A stretch of 64,000 bases of DNA from Desulfatibacillum sp. (GTDB taxonomy: Bacteria > Desulfobacterota > Desulfobacteria > Desulfobacterales > SpSt-501): positions 62,001-126,000 of the forward strand of contig DYEU01000021.1 of assembly GCA_020725555.1 (NCBI GenBank), read 5' to 3'. The notes under the pieces were generated by a model. The model ran no database searches. It saw only the letters and a program-made list of their open reading frames with translations, and had not been told where the DNA came from. This document shows, one piece after another, positions 26,071 to 35,364 of this stretch. Position 1 is the first letter of the stretch; each line of letters starts with the position of its first letter. The position numbers and the translations under genes were made by a program.

Positions 26071-28241
26071 GCGGCCTCCCGGCGGGCCCCCGCGTCCTGG
26101 AAGGCCCGCTGGATGCGGCGACGGCGCGCGCGGCGCCGGGCCCAGGCCGCAAGCCCGGCAAGCGTCACCAGGATCGGAAGCCCCACGATGGCGAAGAACT
26201 TGACGAAGGCCCGAGTCGCCGCCCCCGTGTCGGCAAGCGGGTTGAAGCGCTGCTCTTTGGCGCGCATGCGGGCGACCCCCTCCCGGCCGTTCAGGGCGTC
26301 GATCACGTTCAGGGCGAAGACCGCGTTGGCGCCGCGGCCGGTTTCGTCGACGACGGTGTTGCGCAGCATCTCCGAGGTCCCCATCACGAAGACCCGGCCG
26401 GGCCGCCCCTTCTCGAGGAAGGCCCCCGCCACCTCGACCGCCGGGGCCGGGGCCGGTTTCCGGCGGCCCGCCGCCTCTTCCTCCGCCTCCTTTTCCGCCT
26501 CGCGCACGGGAAGGGGCTTGCCCGCGAAATAGCTGGGGAAGCTGCCCTCGAGGAGGCAGGCGATCGCGCGGCTGCGGAAGGCCTGGGGGTCGGCCGGAGG
26601 CCTGAGCGTGAGCGGGTGGAGGTTGATCGGCGGGGCCATCGTCCAGGAGCGCTCCGAGGTCGAAAGCACCGTGTGCGCCCGCACCCCGATCTCGCGCACC
26701 CGGTCGGCCAGGATCTCAACCGGCGCCGCCTTGACCGTCACCAGGCTGCGCAGGTTTTCGAGGAAAGGGAGCTTGGCGTTGATGAAGGGCGGCTTGAGGA
26801 TCGGGGCGTAGTAGAGCGGGCGCTCCCCGCCGCCGAACTGGGGCGGCATTTCCTGCTTGTAGCAGTGCTCGTCGAGCACGACGGCGCGCTCGATGCGCAC
26901 CCCGTAGTGGGCGAGCAGCGGCTCGAGGCCCGTTTCGATGGGAATGTGGGAGGCCTGGCCGGGCGCCTGGAGCTCCTCGAAGGGGTCGAGGAAGAAGGCG
27001 AGGCTTTTGCCGCGCATCAGGAACTGGTCAAGTTGGTAGAGCTCCCAGGCGCTGAAGGGCTCCCGCGGCTTGACGACGAGGAGGCAGGCGATGTCCTCCG
27101 GGATCGGCCCTTCGGAGAGCTTGACCGGCTGGAGCGTGTAAGTCTCCGAGACGTGCTGCCGGAAGTTGGCGAAGGCCTGAGGGTCCTCCAGCGGCGAGGA
27201 GGAGGCGCCGGCGAGAGGGGCCGCGCCCCGCTCGGCGAGCACGCCCAGGCGGCCGTGGATCTCGAGCAGCGACTCGACGGCGCCGTTGACCATGCGGCCG
27301 ACGTCCTCCGCGGCGAAGAGCCGGTACTGGGTGCCGAGGATCGGGATGCGCACGGCGTCGATCAGGGGGAGCGTCACCCGCCGCTCCCCGTGCTCGACGA
27401 CGAGCCCGATCGCCCCGCGGCCCGCCGGGATCTTCCCGTCGCTCGAGGCGGGCCAGGACAGCGCCAGGAGATTCCGGCTGCGGACGAGATCCTCGAAGCC
27501 CTCGCCCTCGGGGGGCTCGGCCGCTCGGAAGGCGAGCTTGCCGTAGGTCTTGGCGTTTAGCCCGCGGACGGTCTCCTCGAGGGCGGAGGCGAGCTCGCCC
27601 AGGCCCTTCAGGCCGAGCAGCGGGGCGATCCGCTTCAGGCTGGGGGAAAGGTAGAGGGTTACGCCGATCGGCTCCTTGAGGCGCAGGAGGGCGCTGATCT
27701 TGTGGTTCATCTTCTGCACCGCGGTCGTGATGCGGTACTCGAGCCCGTCGGTCGTCGTGACCGCCGGGAGCTGCTCGATCAGGTCGCCGTGGATCAGGAC
27801 CAGACCCATGTAGACGCGCTTGAAGGTCACCTCGTCCTTTTCGATCGTCTGCACCTGGACCGGGTGGATCCCGTAGGCCGAGGCGAGCTTCTGGTTTTCG
27901 CGCACCGCGGGCGGGACCTCGCCCTCCTCCCCGCTCACCTCGTGGAAGCGGTAGTTGAAGAGGCGCCCGGCGTGCACCGCGTACTCCTCGAGGAGGTCCC
28001 GCAGGTACTGCTCCACCTGGTTGTAGGGGGGCGGGAGGTTGCGGCTGAAGAAGGCATGGATCGTGAGCGGCTCGGAGAGGGTGGCGACGACCTCGCGGCT
28101 CACCTCCGAAAGCGAGTACATGCGGTTTTGCGTGAGGTCGAGGCGCGCAAAGAGTGTCACCCCCGCCGCGTTCAAGAGCACGACGAAGACACAGGCGAGC
28201 AGGAAGCTCAGGCGACGCCCGGAAAAGCGGCCGGCAGGCAT
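26067..28241 (-). CDS. GldG-like ABC-type uncharacterized transport protein
   Basis: A 724-residue protein. It has one N-terminal membrane segment (about 9-31), a long extracytoplasmic domain starting with DLTQNRMYSLSEVSREVVATLSEPLTIHAFFSRNLP (the GldG hallmark region, quoted in part), and a C-terminal membrane segment near 680-705 followed by an Arg-rich cytoplasmic tail. Within the middle part, LYQLDQFLMRGKSLAFFLDPFEE and VFVMGTSEMLRNTVVDE recall the DUF4350/intraflagellar-transport-like fold of the family. It belongs with the permease and ATPase upstream. Gliding homologues in Bacteroidetes are needed for movement, but in other phyla the role is unknown. Confidence 0.82.
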   Translation of the reverse strand: MPAGRFSGRRLSFLLACVFVVLLNAAGVTLFARLDLTQNRMYSLSEVSREVVATLSEPLTIHAFFSRNLPPPYNQVEQYLRDLLEEYAVHAGRLFNYRFHEVSGEEGEVPPAVRENQKLASAYGIHPVQVQTIEKDEVTFKRVYMGLVLIHGDLIEQLPAVTTTDGLEYRITTAVQKMNHKISALLRLKEPIGVTLYLSPSLKRIAPLLGLKGLGELASALEETVRGLNAKTYGKLAFRAAEPPEGEGFEDLVRSRNLLALSWPASSDGKIPAGRGAIGLVVEHGERRVTLPLIDAVRIPILGTQYRLFAAEDVGRMVNGAVESLLEIHGRLGVLAERGAAPLAGASSSPLEDPQAFANFRQHVSETYTLQPVKLSEGPIPEDIACLLVVKPREPFSAWELYQLDQFLMRGKSLAFFLDPFEELQAPGQASHIPIETGLEPLLAHYGVRIERAVVLDEHCYKQEMPPQFGGGERPLYYAPILKPPFINAKLPFLENLRSLVTVKAAPVEILADRVREIGVRAHTVLSTSERSWTMAPPINLHPLTLRPPADPQAFRSRAIACLLEGSFPSYFAGKPLPVREAEKEAEEEAAGRRKPAPAPAVEVAGAFLEKGRPGRVFVMGTSEMLRNTVVDETGRGANAVFALNVIDALNGREGVARMRAKEQRFNPLADTGAATRAFVKFFAIVGLPILVTLAGLAAWARRRARRRRIQRAFQDAGARREAA

Positions 28242-28249
28242 GGCGGCTC

Positions 28250-28957
28250 CTATGCGTGTTTTTCGTGGAGGACGAGGGCGGTGGCCGAGAGGGCGACGAA
28301 CCCGAGGCTTGCGAAATAGAGCACATCCCGCGTGTCCACCAGGCCGCGGGCGATGTTCTCGAAATGGAGATCGGCCGCGAGGTGGGCGAGCGGCCGCGCG
28401 GCGGCCTCGGGCAGGAAAAAGGCCATCTGGTCGACGAGGCAGAGCGCAAAGCAGATCGCGCACCCCGTGAGGAAGGCGACGATCTGGCTTCTTGTGAGCG
28501 CGGAGGCGAAGAGGCCGACCGCGGCGAAGGCGGCCCCCAGCAGGAGCGCCCCGAGGTAACCCCCGATCACCGGCCCGATGTCCAGATCCCCCAGCGTGCC
28601 GACGAGCAGCGGGTAGGCGAGCGTGGGCGCAAGCAGGGCCGCGAGGAAGACCGTGCAGGCGAGAAACTTGCCGAGCACGATGTCGGCGAGCCGCAGGGGC
28701 AGGGTGAAGAGGATTTCGTAGGAGCCGGTGTGAAACTCCTCGGCGAACTGCCGCATCGTGACCGCGGGCACGACGAAGGCGAAGACGATCGGCAGCATGC
28801 GGAAAAAGGCGCGCAGGCTCGCCTGGTTGAAGAGAAAGAGGGTGGAGAAGAAGAACCAGCCGACGACCAGCAGAAAGATCACGATCACGATGTAGGCGAT
28901 CGGCGAGGCGAAGTAGGCGGAGCATTCCCGCCGGCAGACGGTCCAGGCGGCGCGCAT
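28250..28957 (-). CDS. GldF-like ABC-2 permease
   Basis: A 235-residue ABC-2 family permease with six hydrophobic segments. The N-terminal RRECSAYFASPIAYIVIVIFLL and MRQFAEEFHTGSYEILFTLPLR are hallmarks of the GldF group. It starts one base beyond the end of the ATPase gene and ends eight bases before the GldG-like gene, so the unit is one operon. Confidence 0.87.
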   Translation of the reverse strand: MRAAWTVCRRECSAYFASPIAYIVIVIFLLVVGWFFFSTLFLFNQASLRAFFRMLPIVFAFVVPAVTMRQFAEEFHTGSYEILFTLPLRLADIVLGKFLACTVFLAALLAPTLAYPLLVGTLGDLDIGPVIGGYLGALLLGAAFAAVGLFASALTRSQIVAFLTGCAICFALCLVDQMAFFLPEAAARPLAHLAADLHFENIARGLVDTRDVLYFASLGFVALSATALVLHEKHA

Positions 28958-28958
28958 G

Positions 28959-29897
28959 TCATCCCTCCCGGGTGAGCTCGCGGAAGACCTCCTCGAGCGA
29001 TTGCCGCTGGAGGTGGAATTCGAGGAGCGTCCAGTCCGTGCCGCGGATGCGGCGGTAGATCTCGGCCCGCGGGTCCGCCCCGCCGGCGAGCGCGACGGCG
29101 ACGGCGACCCGGCCGGCCTCGTCCGGCGGGGCCGCGGCAACCCCCTCCACCCCGGGGATGCCGGCGAGCCGGGCCTCGACCGCGGCGGCGTCGGCCCCCT
29201 CGAGGAGCAGCGCAAGGCGGCTCTTCCCGCCCAGGGCCTCCTTGAGTTCGGCGGTCGGGCTGTCGGCGGCGATTTTCCCCCGGTGGATGATCACCACCCG
29301 GTCGCAGGTCGCCTCGGCCTCGCTGAGGATGTGGGTGGAGAAGACGACCGTCTTCGCCTTGCCGATGCGGCGGATGATCTCGCGGATCTCGACGATCTGG
29401 TTGGGGTCGAGCCCCGAGGTGGGCTCGTCGAGGACCAGGATCTCGGGGTCGCCCAGCATGACCGCGGCCAGTCCCACGCGCTGCTTGTAGCCCTTGGAGA
29501 TCTCGGCGATCGGCAGGTGCATCACCTCGCGGATGCCGCAGAGGGCGGCCGCCTCCTCGATCCGCCGCAGCCGCTCGCCGGGGGCGATGCCGCGCAGGTC
29601 GGCGGTGAAGGCGAGGAAATCGAAGACGAGCATCTCGGGGTAGAGCGGGGCCGACTCCGGCAGGTAGCCCGTGATCTTTTTGACTTCCAGCGGGTTCGCC
29701 GCGGTGGTATAGTCCCCGACCCGGATCCGTCCGGAGGTCGGCGCGAGAAAACCGGTCAGCATGCGCAGGGTGGTCGTCTTGCCCGCCCCGTTGGGGCCGA
29801 GCAGCCCGAGGATCTCCCCGCGGCGCACCTCGAAGGAGATGCCGTCCACCGCCCGGACGGACCCGAAGGTTTTGGTCAGCTCTTCGACCCGGATCAT
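28959..29897 (-). CDS. GldA-like ABC transporter ATP-binding protein
   Basis: A 312-residue ATPase. Walker [10 protein letters not shown] is near residues 36-44, the signature is the GldA-type SKGYKQRVGLA in place of LSGGQ, and Walker B reads ILVLDEPTSGLDP. The ATG at 29897 starts MIRVEELTKTFGS directly. Heads a four-gene operon (ATPase, permease, GldG-like, DUF4340). A divergent htrA-type gene starts 114 bases away. Confidence 0.9.
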   Translation of the reverse strand: MIRVEELTKTFGSVRAVDGISFEVRRGEILGLLGPNGAGKTTTLRMLTGFLAPTSGRIRVGDYTTAANPLEVKKITGYLPESAPLYPEMLVFDFLAFTADLRGIAPGERLRRIEEAAALCGIREVMHLPIAEISKGYKQRVGLAAVMLGDPEILVLDEPTSGLDPNQIVEIREIIRRIGKAKTVVFSTHILSEAEATCDRVVIIHRGKIAADSPTAELKEALGGKSRLALLLEGADAAAVEARLAGIPGVEGVAAAPPDEAGRVAVAVALAGGADPRAEIYRRIRGTDWTLLEFHLQRQSLEEVFRELTREG

Positions 29898-30011
29898 GCA
29901 CGCGCTCCCTGGTTGCCGGCGTATCGGAATCACGTCTCTTAGGAAAAGGACCCCCATCTGTCAAGGCGGGGCCGCCTGCGGCCCGTGCCGTGACCCCGGA
30001 GGCTCGACCCC

Positions 30012-31451
30012 ATGAACGGCTCCGGCCTGCGCCCCCTCGTCTGCCTGGGCGCCGCCCTCGCCTTCTCTCTGGCCGCGGTTTCCGCCGCCGCTTCCCCGCC
30101 CGCCGAGATCCCCCTGATCCCCGCCGGCTTCAGCCGGCTTGTCGAAGCCGTGGGTCCGGCGGTCGTCAACATCCGCGCCGAAAAAACCCTCCGCGGCGGG
30201 GGGCCGGGCCTGCGCCACTTCCCGCGCGAGCCCGGGGAAGAGGACAACCCCCTGCAGGAGTTTTTCGAGCGCTTCTTCGGCGAGGAGGCGCAGCGCGAGT
30301 TCCGGCAGCCGAGCCTGGGCTCGGGCTTTCTCATCGACCCGCAGGGCCATGTCGTCACCAACCACCACGTGATCGAGGATGCCGACCGCATCCGGGTGAA
30401 GCTCGGCGACAACGAGGAGTACGACGCCGCCGTGGTCGGCCGGGACCCCAGCACGGATCTCGCGCTCCTGCGGATCCAGGGGGCGAAGCGGGAGTTCCCC
30501 GTCGTCCGCCTGGGGGACTCCCAGCAGCTCAAGGTGGGCGACTGGGTGGTCGCCATCGGCAGCCCCTTCGGCCTCGAGCGCACGGTGACCGCGGGGATCG
30601 TGAGCGCCAAGGGCCGCGTAATCGGCTCCGGGCCCTACGACGACTTCATCCAGACCGACGCCTCCATCAATCCCGGAAACAGCGGCGGGCCGCTGCTCAA
30701 CCTGAAAGGCGAGGTGGTGGGGATCAACACCGCGATCGTCGCCGGCGGGCAGGGCATCGGTTTTGCGATCCCCGTCAACCTGGCCAAGGGGATCATCGCC
30801 CAGCTCAAGACCGGGGGCGCGGTCACGCGCGGCTGGCTCGGGGTCGCCATCCAGGACCTCACCCCCGAGATGGCCGAGTACTACGGGATCGCGCCCGGCA
30901 AGGGGGTCTTCGTCTCCGAGGTCTTCCCCGGCGACCCGGCCGACCAGGCGGGGATCCGGCCCCGGGACATCCTCGTCGCGGTGAACGGGCGGAAGGTGGA
31001 GACGAGCCGCCAGCTGACGAGCCTCGTGGCCGAGATCCCCGTCGGCCGGGAGGCGAAGGTCCAGGTGTTGCGCGAGGGCAAACCCCTCACTTTCACGGTG
31101 AAGGTCGCCCGGCGCGACGAGGGGCGCCTTGCCGCGCGGGGGGAGGAACCCGCCGGGGGGCGGCGCGAGGAGACGCTCGGGATGCGGGTGGCCGAGCTCA
31201 CCCCGGAGGCGGCGCGGCGCCTGCCGCTGCGCGAGGCCGCCGGGGTGCTGGTCCTGGAGGTCACGTACGGAAGCCGCGCCGGCCAGGCCGGGCTGCGCGC
31301 CGGGGACGTGATCCGCGAGGTCAACCGCCGCGCCGTGGCCACGGTCGGCGACTTCGAGCAGGCGCTCGCCCGCATTCCCCCGGGGGAGGCGGTCCGGTTT
31401 TTCCTCTGGCGCCGGGGCGCGGGCTATCTGGTCATCAAGCTTGTCAAGTGA
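30012..31451 (+). CDS. degP: HtrA/DegP-type periplasmic serine endoprotease
   Basis: A 479-residue chaperone-protease. Signal peptide at about 1-28. The trypsin-like domain carries the full triad: His119 (TNHHV), Asp149 (STDLAL) and Ser224 (NPGNSGGPL). Two PDZ domains follow (about 262-355 and 385-475). The second includes GVLVLEVTYGSRAGQAGLRAGDVI. Between them lies a short Arg/Gly linker. It degrades misfolded envelope proteins. DegQ/MucD naming is equally possible. Confidence 0.94.
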   Translation: MNGSGLRPLVCLGAALAFSLAAVSAAASPPAEIPLIPAGFSRLVEAVGPAVVNIRAEKTLRGGGPGLRHFPREPGEEDNPLQEFFERFFGEEAQREFRQPSLGSGFLIDPQGHVVTNHHVIEDADRIRVKLGDNEEYDAAVVGRDPSTDLALLRIQGAKREFPVVRLGDSQQLKVGDWVVAIGSPFGLERTVTAGIVSAKGRVIGSGPYDDFIQTDASINPGNSGGPLLNLKGEVVGINTAIVAGGQGIGFAIPVNLAKGIIAQLKTGGAVTRGWLGVAIQDLTPEMAEYYGIAPGKGVFVSEVFPGDPADQAGIRPRDILVAVNGRKVETSRQLTSLVAEIPVGREAKVQVLREGKPLTFTVKVARRDEGRLAARGEEPAGGRREETLGMRVAELTPEAARRLPLREAAGVLVLEVTYGSRAGQAGLRAGDVIREVNRRAVATVGDFEQALARIPPGEAVRFFLWRRGAGYLVIKLVK

Positions 31452-31460
31452 CCCCCGGCC

Positions 31461-31775
31461 TCAATCGGAGACGATGCGGCCGATGTCGGGGAGGCTGGCG
31501 GGGTCGCCGCGGCGCATGACGCGGCTTTCCCCGTCGCGTGCCGTCACGTTCTCGTAGACCCCGTCGTCGCGGCGGACGAGTTTGGTGAAGCCGAGGTCCC
31601 GCAGCTCCGCGTTCGTCTTCGGTGCCCGGACGAAGCTCCGCGAGATGCGCTTGACAACCGGCGCGCCGCACTGCGGGCAGCGCTCGAGCGGCGGGTCCGC
31701 AAGCGACCGCCGCTCCTCGAAGACCGCCCCGCGGCTGCAGGCGGGGCCCACGTGTTCGTACTCGTAGATCGGCAC
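31461..31775 (-). CDS. FmdB-like zinc ribbon protein
   Basis: A 104-residue protein starting at GTG 31775 so that it begins PIYEYEHVGP, the usual N-terminus of the FmdB/CxxC_CxxC regulatory family. The second knuckle is intact (CPQCGAP near 30-36), but the first is reduced to a single cysteine (ACSRGA), so zinc binding may be altered. The longer C-terminal half (NAELRDLGFTKLVRRDDGVYENV) matches the FmdB extension. Convergent with degP, ten bases apart. Function unknown, possibly regulatory. Confidence 0.78.
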   Translation of the reverse strand: MPIYEYEHVGPACSRGAVFEERRSLADPPLERCPQCGAPVVKRISRSFVRAPKTNAELRDLGFTKLVRRDDGVYENVTARDGESRVMRRGDPASLPDIGRIVSD

Positions 31776-31876
31776 GGCGCTCTGCCTCCCGGACGGGGCG
31801 GGTGCCCCGGGGTTCACCCCCCCGGCCCGACCCGGCCCGGGGGGGGCGCGGTGTTCTCCGCGAGCCTACACATCGC

Positions 31877-31905
31877 ATTATACCGCCTTCGGCCTCCGGC
31901 GGCAA
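31877..31905 (-). promoter_or_regulatory. predicted sigma-70 promoter of the zinc-ribbon gene
   Basis: On the minus strand TTGCCG (31905-31900) and a perfect TATAAT (31882-31877) are 17 bases apart. The leader to the GTG start would be about 95 bases. The rest of the gap 31776-32055 is GC-rich with no gene visible. Confidence 0.55.
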
Positions 31906-32055
31906 ATTCCGCCCGCGGCGCTCGCCCCCCTCAAGAAATCCCCCAAGCGGTCGATAGCCTAATCAACACACCCCCGCGCCGCGAGCCGGCGCGGCCCGGC
32001 GGGCGCCCGGTTCTCGCACGGCGCCCGTCTTTTGCAGGAGGCGGGACCCCGGCCC

Positions 32056-34473
32056 ATGGCGAAAGAGTCTGCGGCGACACCCTCTTGCGACTTCGAGCTC
32101 CGGCTCAAGGAGGCGGAGACCTGCTACGCGATGGGGATGCTCGAAGAGGCGCTCCAGCTTTATCGGGCGCTCTCCACGCCGGGAAACGGCGGCCCGCCGG
32201 CCGGGAAGGCGGCCGAGCTTGCGGTCCGCATCGCCGAGCTCGAGCGCGAGCTTCGCGAGGTGCAGGAAAAGGACCGCTCCGGGCTCTCGGCCGAGGAGAT
32301 CCGTCTTTTCAAGAAAACGCTCGCCGCCCAAAGCGACATTCCCGCCCTTCTGGACGGCGCGGCCGCGCTCAAGGAGCTCGGCCTCTATGAGGAGGCCGCC
32401 GCCGAGTACGAAAAGATCCTCGCCCTGGACCCGGCCGCGCTTGATTTTTCCAAGTCCGACTGCTCCCCCGGCCGCCTGGCCTGCGATGTGCTGGCCTGCG
32501 AGCTTGAGTCGCGCGACGGGCCCCGCATCCTCGGGAAGGCGGCCCGGGTGATCGAGCGCCTCCGCCTGCAGGGGCCCGAAGCGGCCGCGGTCCGCGGCTG
32601 GCTCGCCCGCGAGCTCGAGCGCCGCGAACTCCTCGATGCGGCCCTCGAGGCCTACCGCGAGGCTGTCGAGCTCGACCCCGGCAACGCCGAGCTCACCGGC
32701 CGCCTGAACGCGCTGCGCGGCAAGCTCTGCGGCGGCTCACGCTACGACTACCTGCTCCGCAACCGGCTGGTCACCACCCAGCAGCTCCAAGAGGCGCTTG
32801 CGATCGCCCGCAAGATCAACAAGAGCGTCGAGCACGTCCTCGTCGACCGCTTCAAGGTCGACCTCCAGGAAGTGGGCCGCTCGCTTTCGCTCTACTACGG
32901 CTGCCCCTTCCGGGTCTTCGACCCCGAGGTGCCCGTCCCCTACGAGCTGATCGCCAACCTCAAGAAATCCTTTCTCCTCTACTACGTCTGGGTGCCGCTG
33001 CGCTGGGACAAGAGCGGCATCGAGATCCTGGTCGACGACCCCAAGGACCTGCGCAAGACCGACCACATCCGCGCCCTCATGGGCAACCAGAAGATCTCGA
33101 TCTCGGTGGCGATCAAGGAGGACGTCGAGAACTACATCCGCCATTTCTTCGACCCCCGGGCGGAGCGGGCCGCCGAGGCCCCGGCGGCCGACGACCTGGA
33201 TGCCCTCATCCCGGACGTGAGCTTCGAGGAGGAGGACGACCAGCTCGACGACCGGCCCGCCCTCGACGAGTCCTCGAGCCAGGTCGTCAAGTTCGTCGAC
33301 CAGGTGCTGGTCAGCGCCTTCCGCAACAACGCCTCCGACATCCACATCGAACCCTCGGTGATCACGCGCAAGACCACCATCCGCTTCCGCACCGACGGCG
33401 TCTGCCACGAGTACCTCCAGGTGCCCAACGCCATGGCCCCGGCGATCCTCTCGCGGCTCAAGATCATGGCCGAGCTCGACATCGCCGAGAAGCGGCTCCC
33501 CCAGGACGGCAAGATCAAGATGCGTCGCAAGGGGATCCCGGAGTTCGAGCTGCGCCTGTCGACGATGCCCACGGCCGGCCGCTTCGAGGACGCGGTGCTG
33601 CGCATCCTGACCCGCACGAGCTCGCTCAAGCTCGAGGAGATCGGCTTAAACGAGCGCAACCTCGCCGTCCTGAAAAAGCTCATCGCCCGGCCCTACGGCA
33701 TGTTCCTCTGCGTCGGCCCGACCGGCTCGGGCAAAACCACGACGCTGCACGCCATCCTGGGGCACATCAACCACCCCGGGGTGAAGATCTGGACGGCCGA
33801 GGACCCGGTCGAGATCACCCAGCCCGGCCTGCGCCAGGTGCAGGTGCGGCCGAAAATCGGGCTCGATTTCGCCCGCGTGATGCGCGGGTTCCTGCGGCTC
33901 GACCCGGACATCATCATGATCGGCGAGATGCGCGACCAGGAGACGGCGACGATCGCCCTGCAGGCGGCCCTGACCGGGCATCTCGTGCTGTCGACCCTGC
34001 ACACGAACAACGCCCCGGAGACCCTGACGCGGCTGCTCGACATGGGGATGAACGCGCTCAACATCTCCGATGCCTTCCTCGGGGTCCTCGGCCAGCGGCT
34101 CGTCCGCCGCCTCTGCCCCCACTGCATCGAGAGCTACCCGCCCTCGGCGCAGGAATTCGAGGACCTGCGGGAGGACTACGGCGCCGAGCGCTTCGACGCC
34201 GCGGGCTGGGTCTACGGGCCGGAGTTCCTTCTGCGGCGCGCGGCGGGCTGCGAAAAATGCAATGGTTCGGGTTACCGCGGCCGGATCGGCATCCACGAGC
34301 TCATGGAGGCGACCGCGGCGGTGAAGCTCTTGATCAAGAAAAACGCGACCTCCTACGAGCTCGCCCGCCAGGCGGCCGCCGACGGCATGACCACCCTCAA
34401 GCAGGACGGCATCCAAAAGACGATCGCCGGCATCACCACGGTGCGCGAGGTGCGCCGCGTCTGCGTGGAGTGA
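32056..34473 (+). CDS. PilB/GspE-type secretion ATPase with N-terminal helical repeat domain
   Basis: An 805-residue protein. Residues about 12-220 are TPR-like helices (YEEAAAEYEKILALDP and LLDAALEAYREAVELDPGNAEL), which is not standard for PilB or GspE. A MshEN/T2SSE-N type domain follows (about 228-365), then the ATPase with Walker A GPTGSGKTT at 554-562, the Asp box around 581-586, Walker B IIMIGEMRD at 619-627 and a tetracysteine zinc site (Cys 687, 690, 732, 735). It should power pilus or pseudopilus assembly. No pilin, PilC or secretin gene is adjacent, so its machine lies elsewhere. The ATG at 32056 is chosen; a TTG at 32032 is also possible. Confidence 0.88.
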   Translation: MAKESAATPSCDFELRLKEAETCYAMGMLEEALQLYRALSTPGNGGPPAGKAAELAVRIAELERELREVQEKDRSGLSAEEIRLFKKTLAAQSDIPALLDGAAALKELGLYEEAAAEYEKILALDPAALDFSKSDCSPGRLACDVLACELESRDGPRILGKAARVIERLRLQGPEAAAVRGWLARELERRELLDAALEAYREAVELDPGNAELTGRLNALRGKLCGGSRYDYLLRNRLVTTQQLQEALAIARKINKSVEHVLVDRFKVDLQEVGRSLSLYYGCPFRVFDPEVPVPYELIANLKKSFLLYYVWVPLRWDKSGIEILVDDPKDLRKTDHIRALMGNQKISISVAIKEDVENYIRHFFDPRAERAAEAPAADDLDALIPDVSFEEEDDQLDDRPALDESSSQVVKFVDQVLVSAFRNNASDIHIEPSVITRKTTIRFRTDGVCHEYLQVPNAMAPAILSRLKIMAELDIAEKRLPQDGKIKMRRKGIPEFELRLSTMPTAGRFEDAVLRILTRTSSLKLEEIGLNERNLAVLKKLIARPYGMFLCVGPTGSGKTTTLHAILGHINHPGVKIWTAEDPVEITQPGLRQVQVRPKIGLDFARVMRGFLRLDPDIIMIGEMRDQETATIALQAALTGHLVLSTLHTNNAPETLTRLLDMGMNALNISDAFLGVLGQRLVRRLCPHCIESYPPSAQEFEDLREDYGAERFDAAGWVYGPEFLLRRAAGCEKCNGSGYRGRIGIHELMEATAAVKLLIKKNATSYELARQAAADGMTTLKQDGIQKTIAGITTVREVRRVCVE

Positions 34474-34495
34474 CGGCGGCCGGGGAGGGGATAGG

Positions 34496-35290
34496 ATGGA
34501 ACGCAAGGCCCTCGTCGTGGACAGCGATGTCTTCTTCGTGGAGTTCCTGGCCGGATTGCTCGAGCGCCGCGGCTACCATGTCGCGCGGGCCTACGACGGG
34601 AAACAGGGGATCGCCGGGCTGGATGCGGGGCCCTACGACGTCCTCTTCGCCGATCTCGTCATGCCCAAGGTCGAGGGCCGCCGGGTTTTCGAGGCGGCCA
34701 GGCGGCGCTTCAACGGCCGCTGCTGCCCCCTGGTGGCGGTCTCGGGCACGGTGATCGAGCAGATGGACGAGCTCGACACCCTCGGCGCCGACTTCTACAT
34801 CGCCAAGGGGCCGCTCGACAAGCTCGAGCATCGGCTCCACGAGTTCCTCGACCGCCTGGAGCGGCTTCCCTGCCCGGCGCCGGGTGCCGGCAAGCAGATC
34901 CTGCAGACGGGCGGGGTCTTCCCGCGGCGCGACGCACTCGAGCTGCTCGAGTCGCTCGAGTTCCACAAGGCCGTCCTTGACGCCCTTCCCGCCGGGGTGG
35001 TCGTCCTCGACCGCGACACGCGCCTGCTGAACGCGAACCCCGCCGCCTTGGCCCTCCTCGGCCGGCCGCTGGTCGAGGTCCTCAACCGGCCGGTGATCGA
35101 GTTCTTTCCCTCGGCGCAGGCGGCGGAGCTGATCGGGCTGCTCAAGGCGACGGCGCGCGACCCCGCGGGGCGGCCGCGCGTTCTCTTCTCCGGCATGGGC
35201 GGCCTGACCGTGCGCGCGGTCGTCTCGCCCCTTCGCACCCCGCGCGAGCCCTCCGGCTGGGTGATCGCCCTCGAGGGCGCCGCGGCCTGA
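34496..35290 (+). CDS. response regulator receiver-PAS protein
   Basis: A 264-residue protein with an intact receiver domain (phospho-acceptor Asp53 in FADLVMPKVEG, Ser83, Lys104) joined by a linker to a PAS domain (about 153-220, LEFHKAVLDALPAGVVVLDRDTRLLNANPAALALLG). There is no DNA-binding, kinase or GGDEF output domain, so it probably acts by protein contact. It starts 22 bases after the ATPase gene and is likely co-transcribed, so its likely partner is the pilus/secretion machinery (inference). Confidence 0.85.
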   Translation: MERKALVVDSDVFFVEFLAGLLERRGYHVARAYDGKQGIAGLDAGPYDVLFADLVMPKVEGRRVFEAARRRFNGRCCPLVAVSGTVIEQMDELDTLGADFYIAKGPLDKLEHRLHEFLDRLERLPCPAPGAGKQILQTGGVFPRRDALELLESLEFHKAVLDALPAGVVVLDRDTRLLNANPAALALLGRPLVEVLNRPVIEFFPSAQAAELIGLLKATARDPAGRPRVLFSGMGGLTVRAVVSPLRTPREPSGWVIALEGAAA

Positions 35291-35295
35291 AGCGC

Positions 35296-35324
35296 TTGCG
35301 CTTCCCGGCCCGCTCTGCTAAGGA
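35296..35324 (+). promoter_or_regulatory. candidate promoter of argC
   Basis: TTGCGC and TAAGGA are 17 bases apart, starting six bases after the REC-PAS stop and ending 41 bases before the argC ATG. Confidence 0.35.
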
Positions 35325-35364
35325 TGCCACCCGAATCGACGATCCGGCAGGGAGGCCTTTTCTT

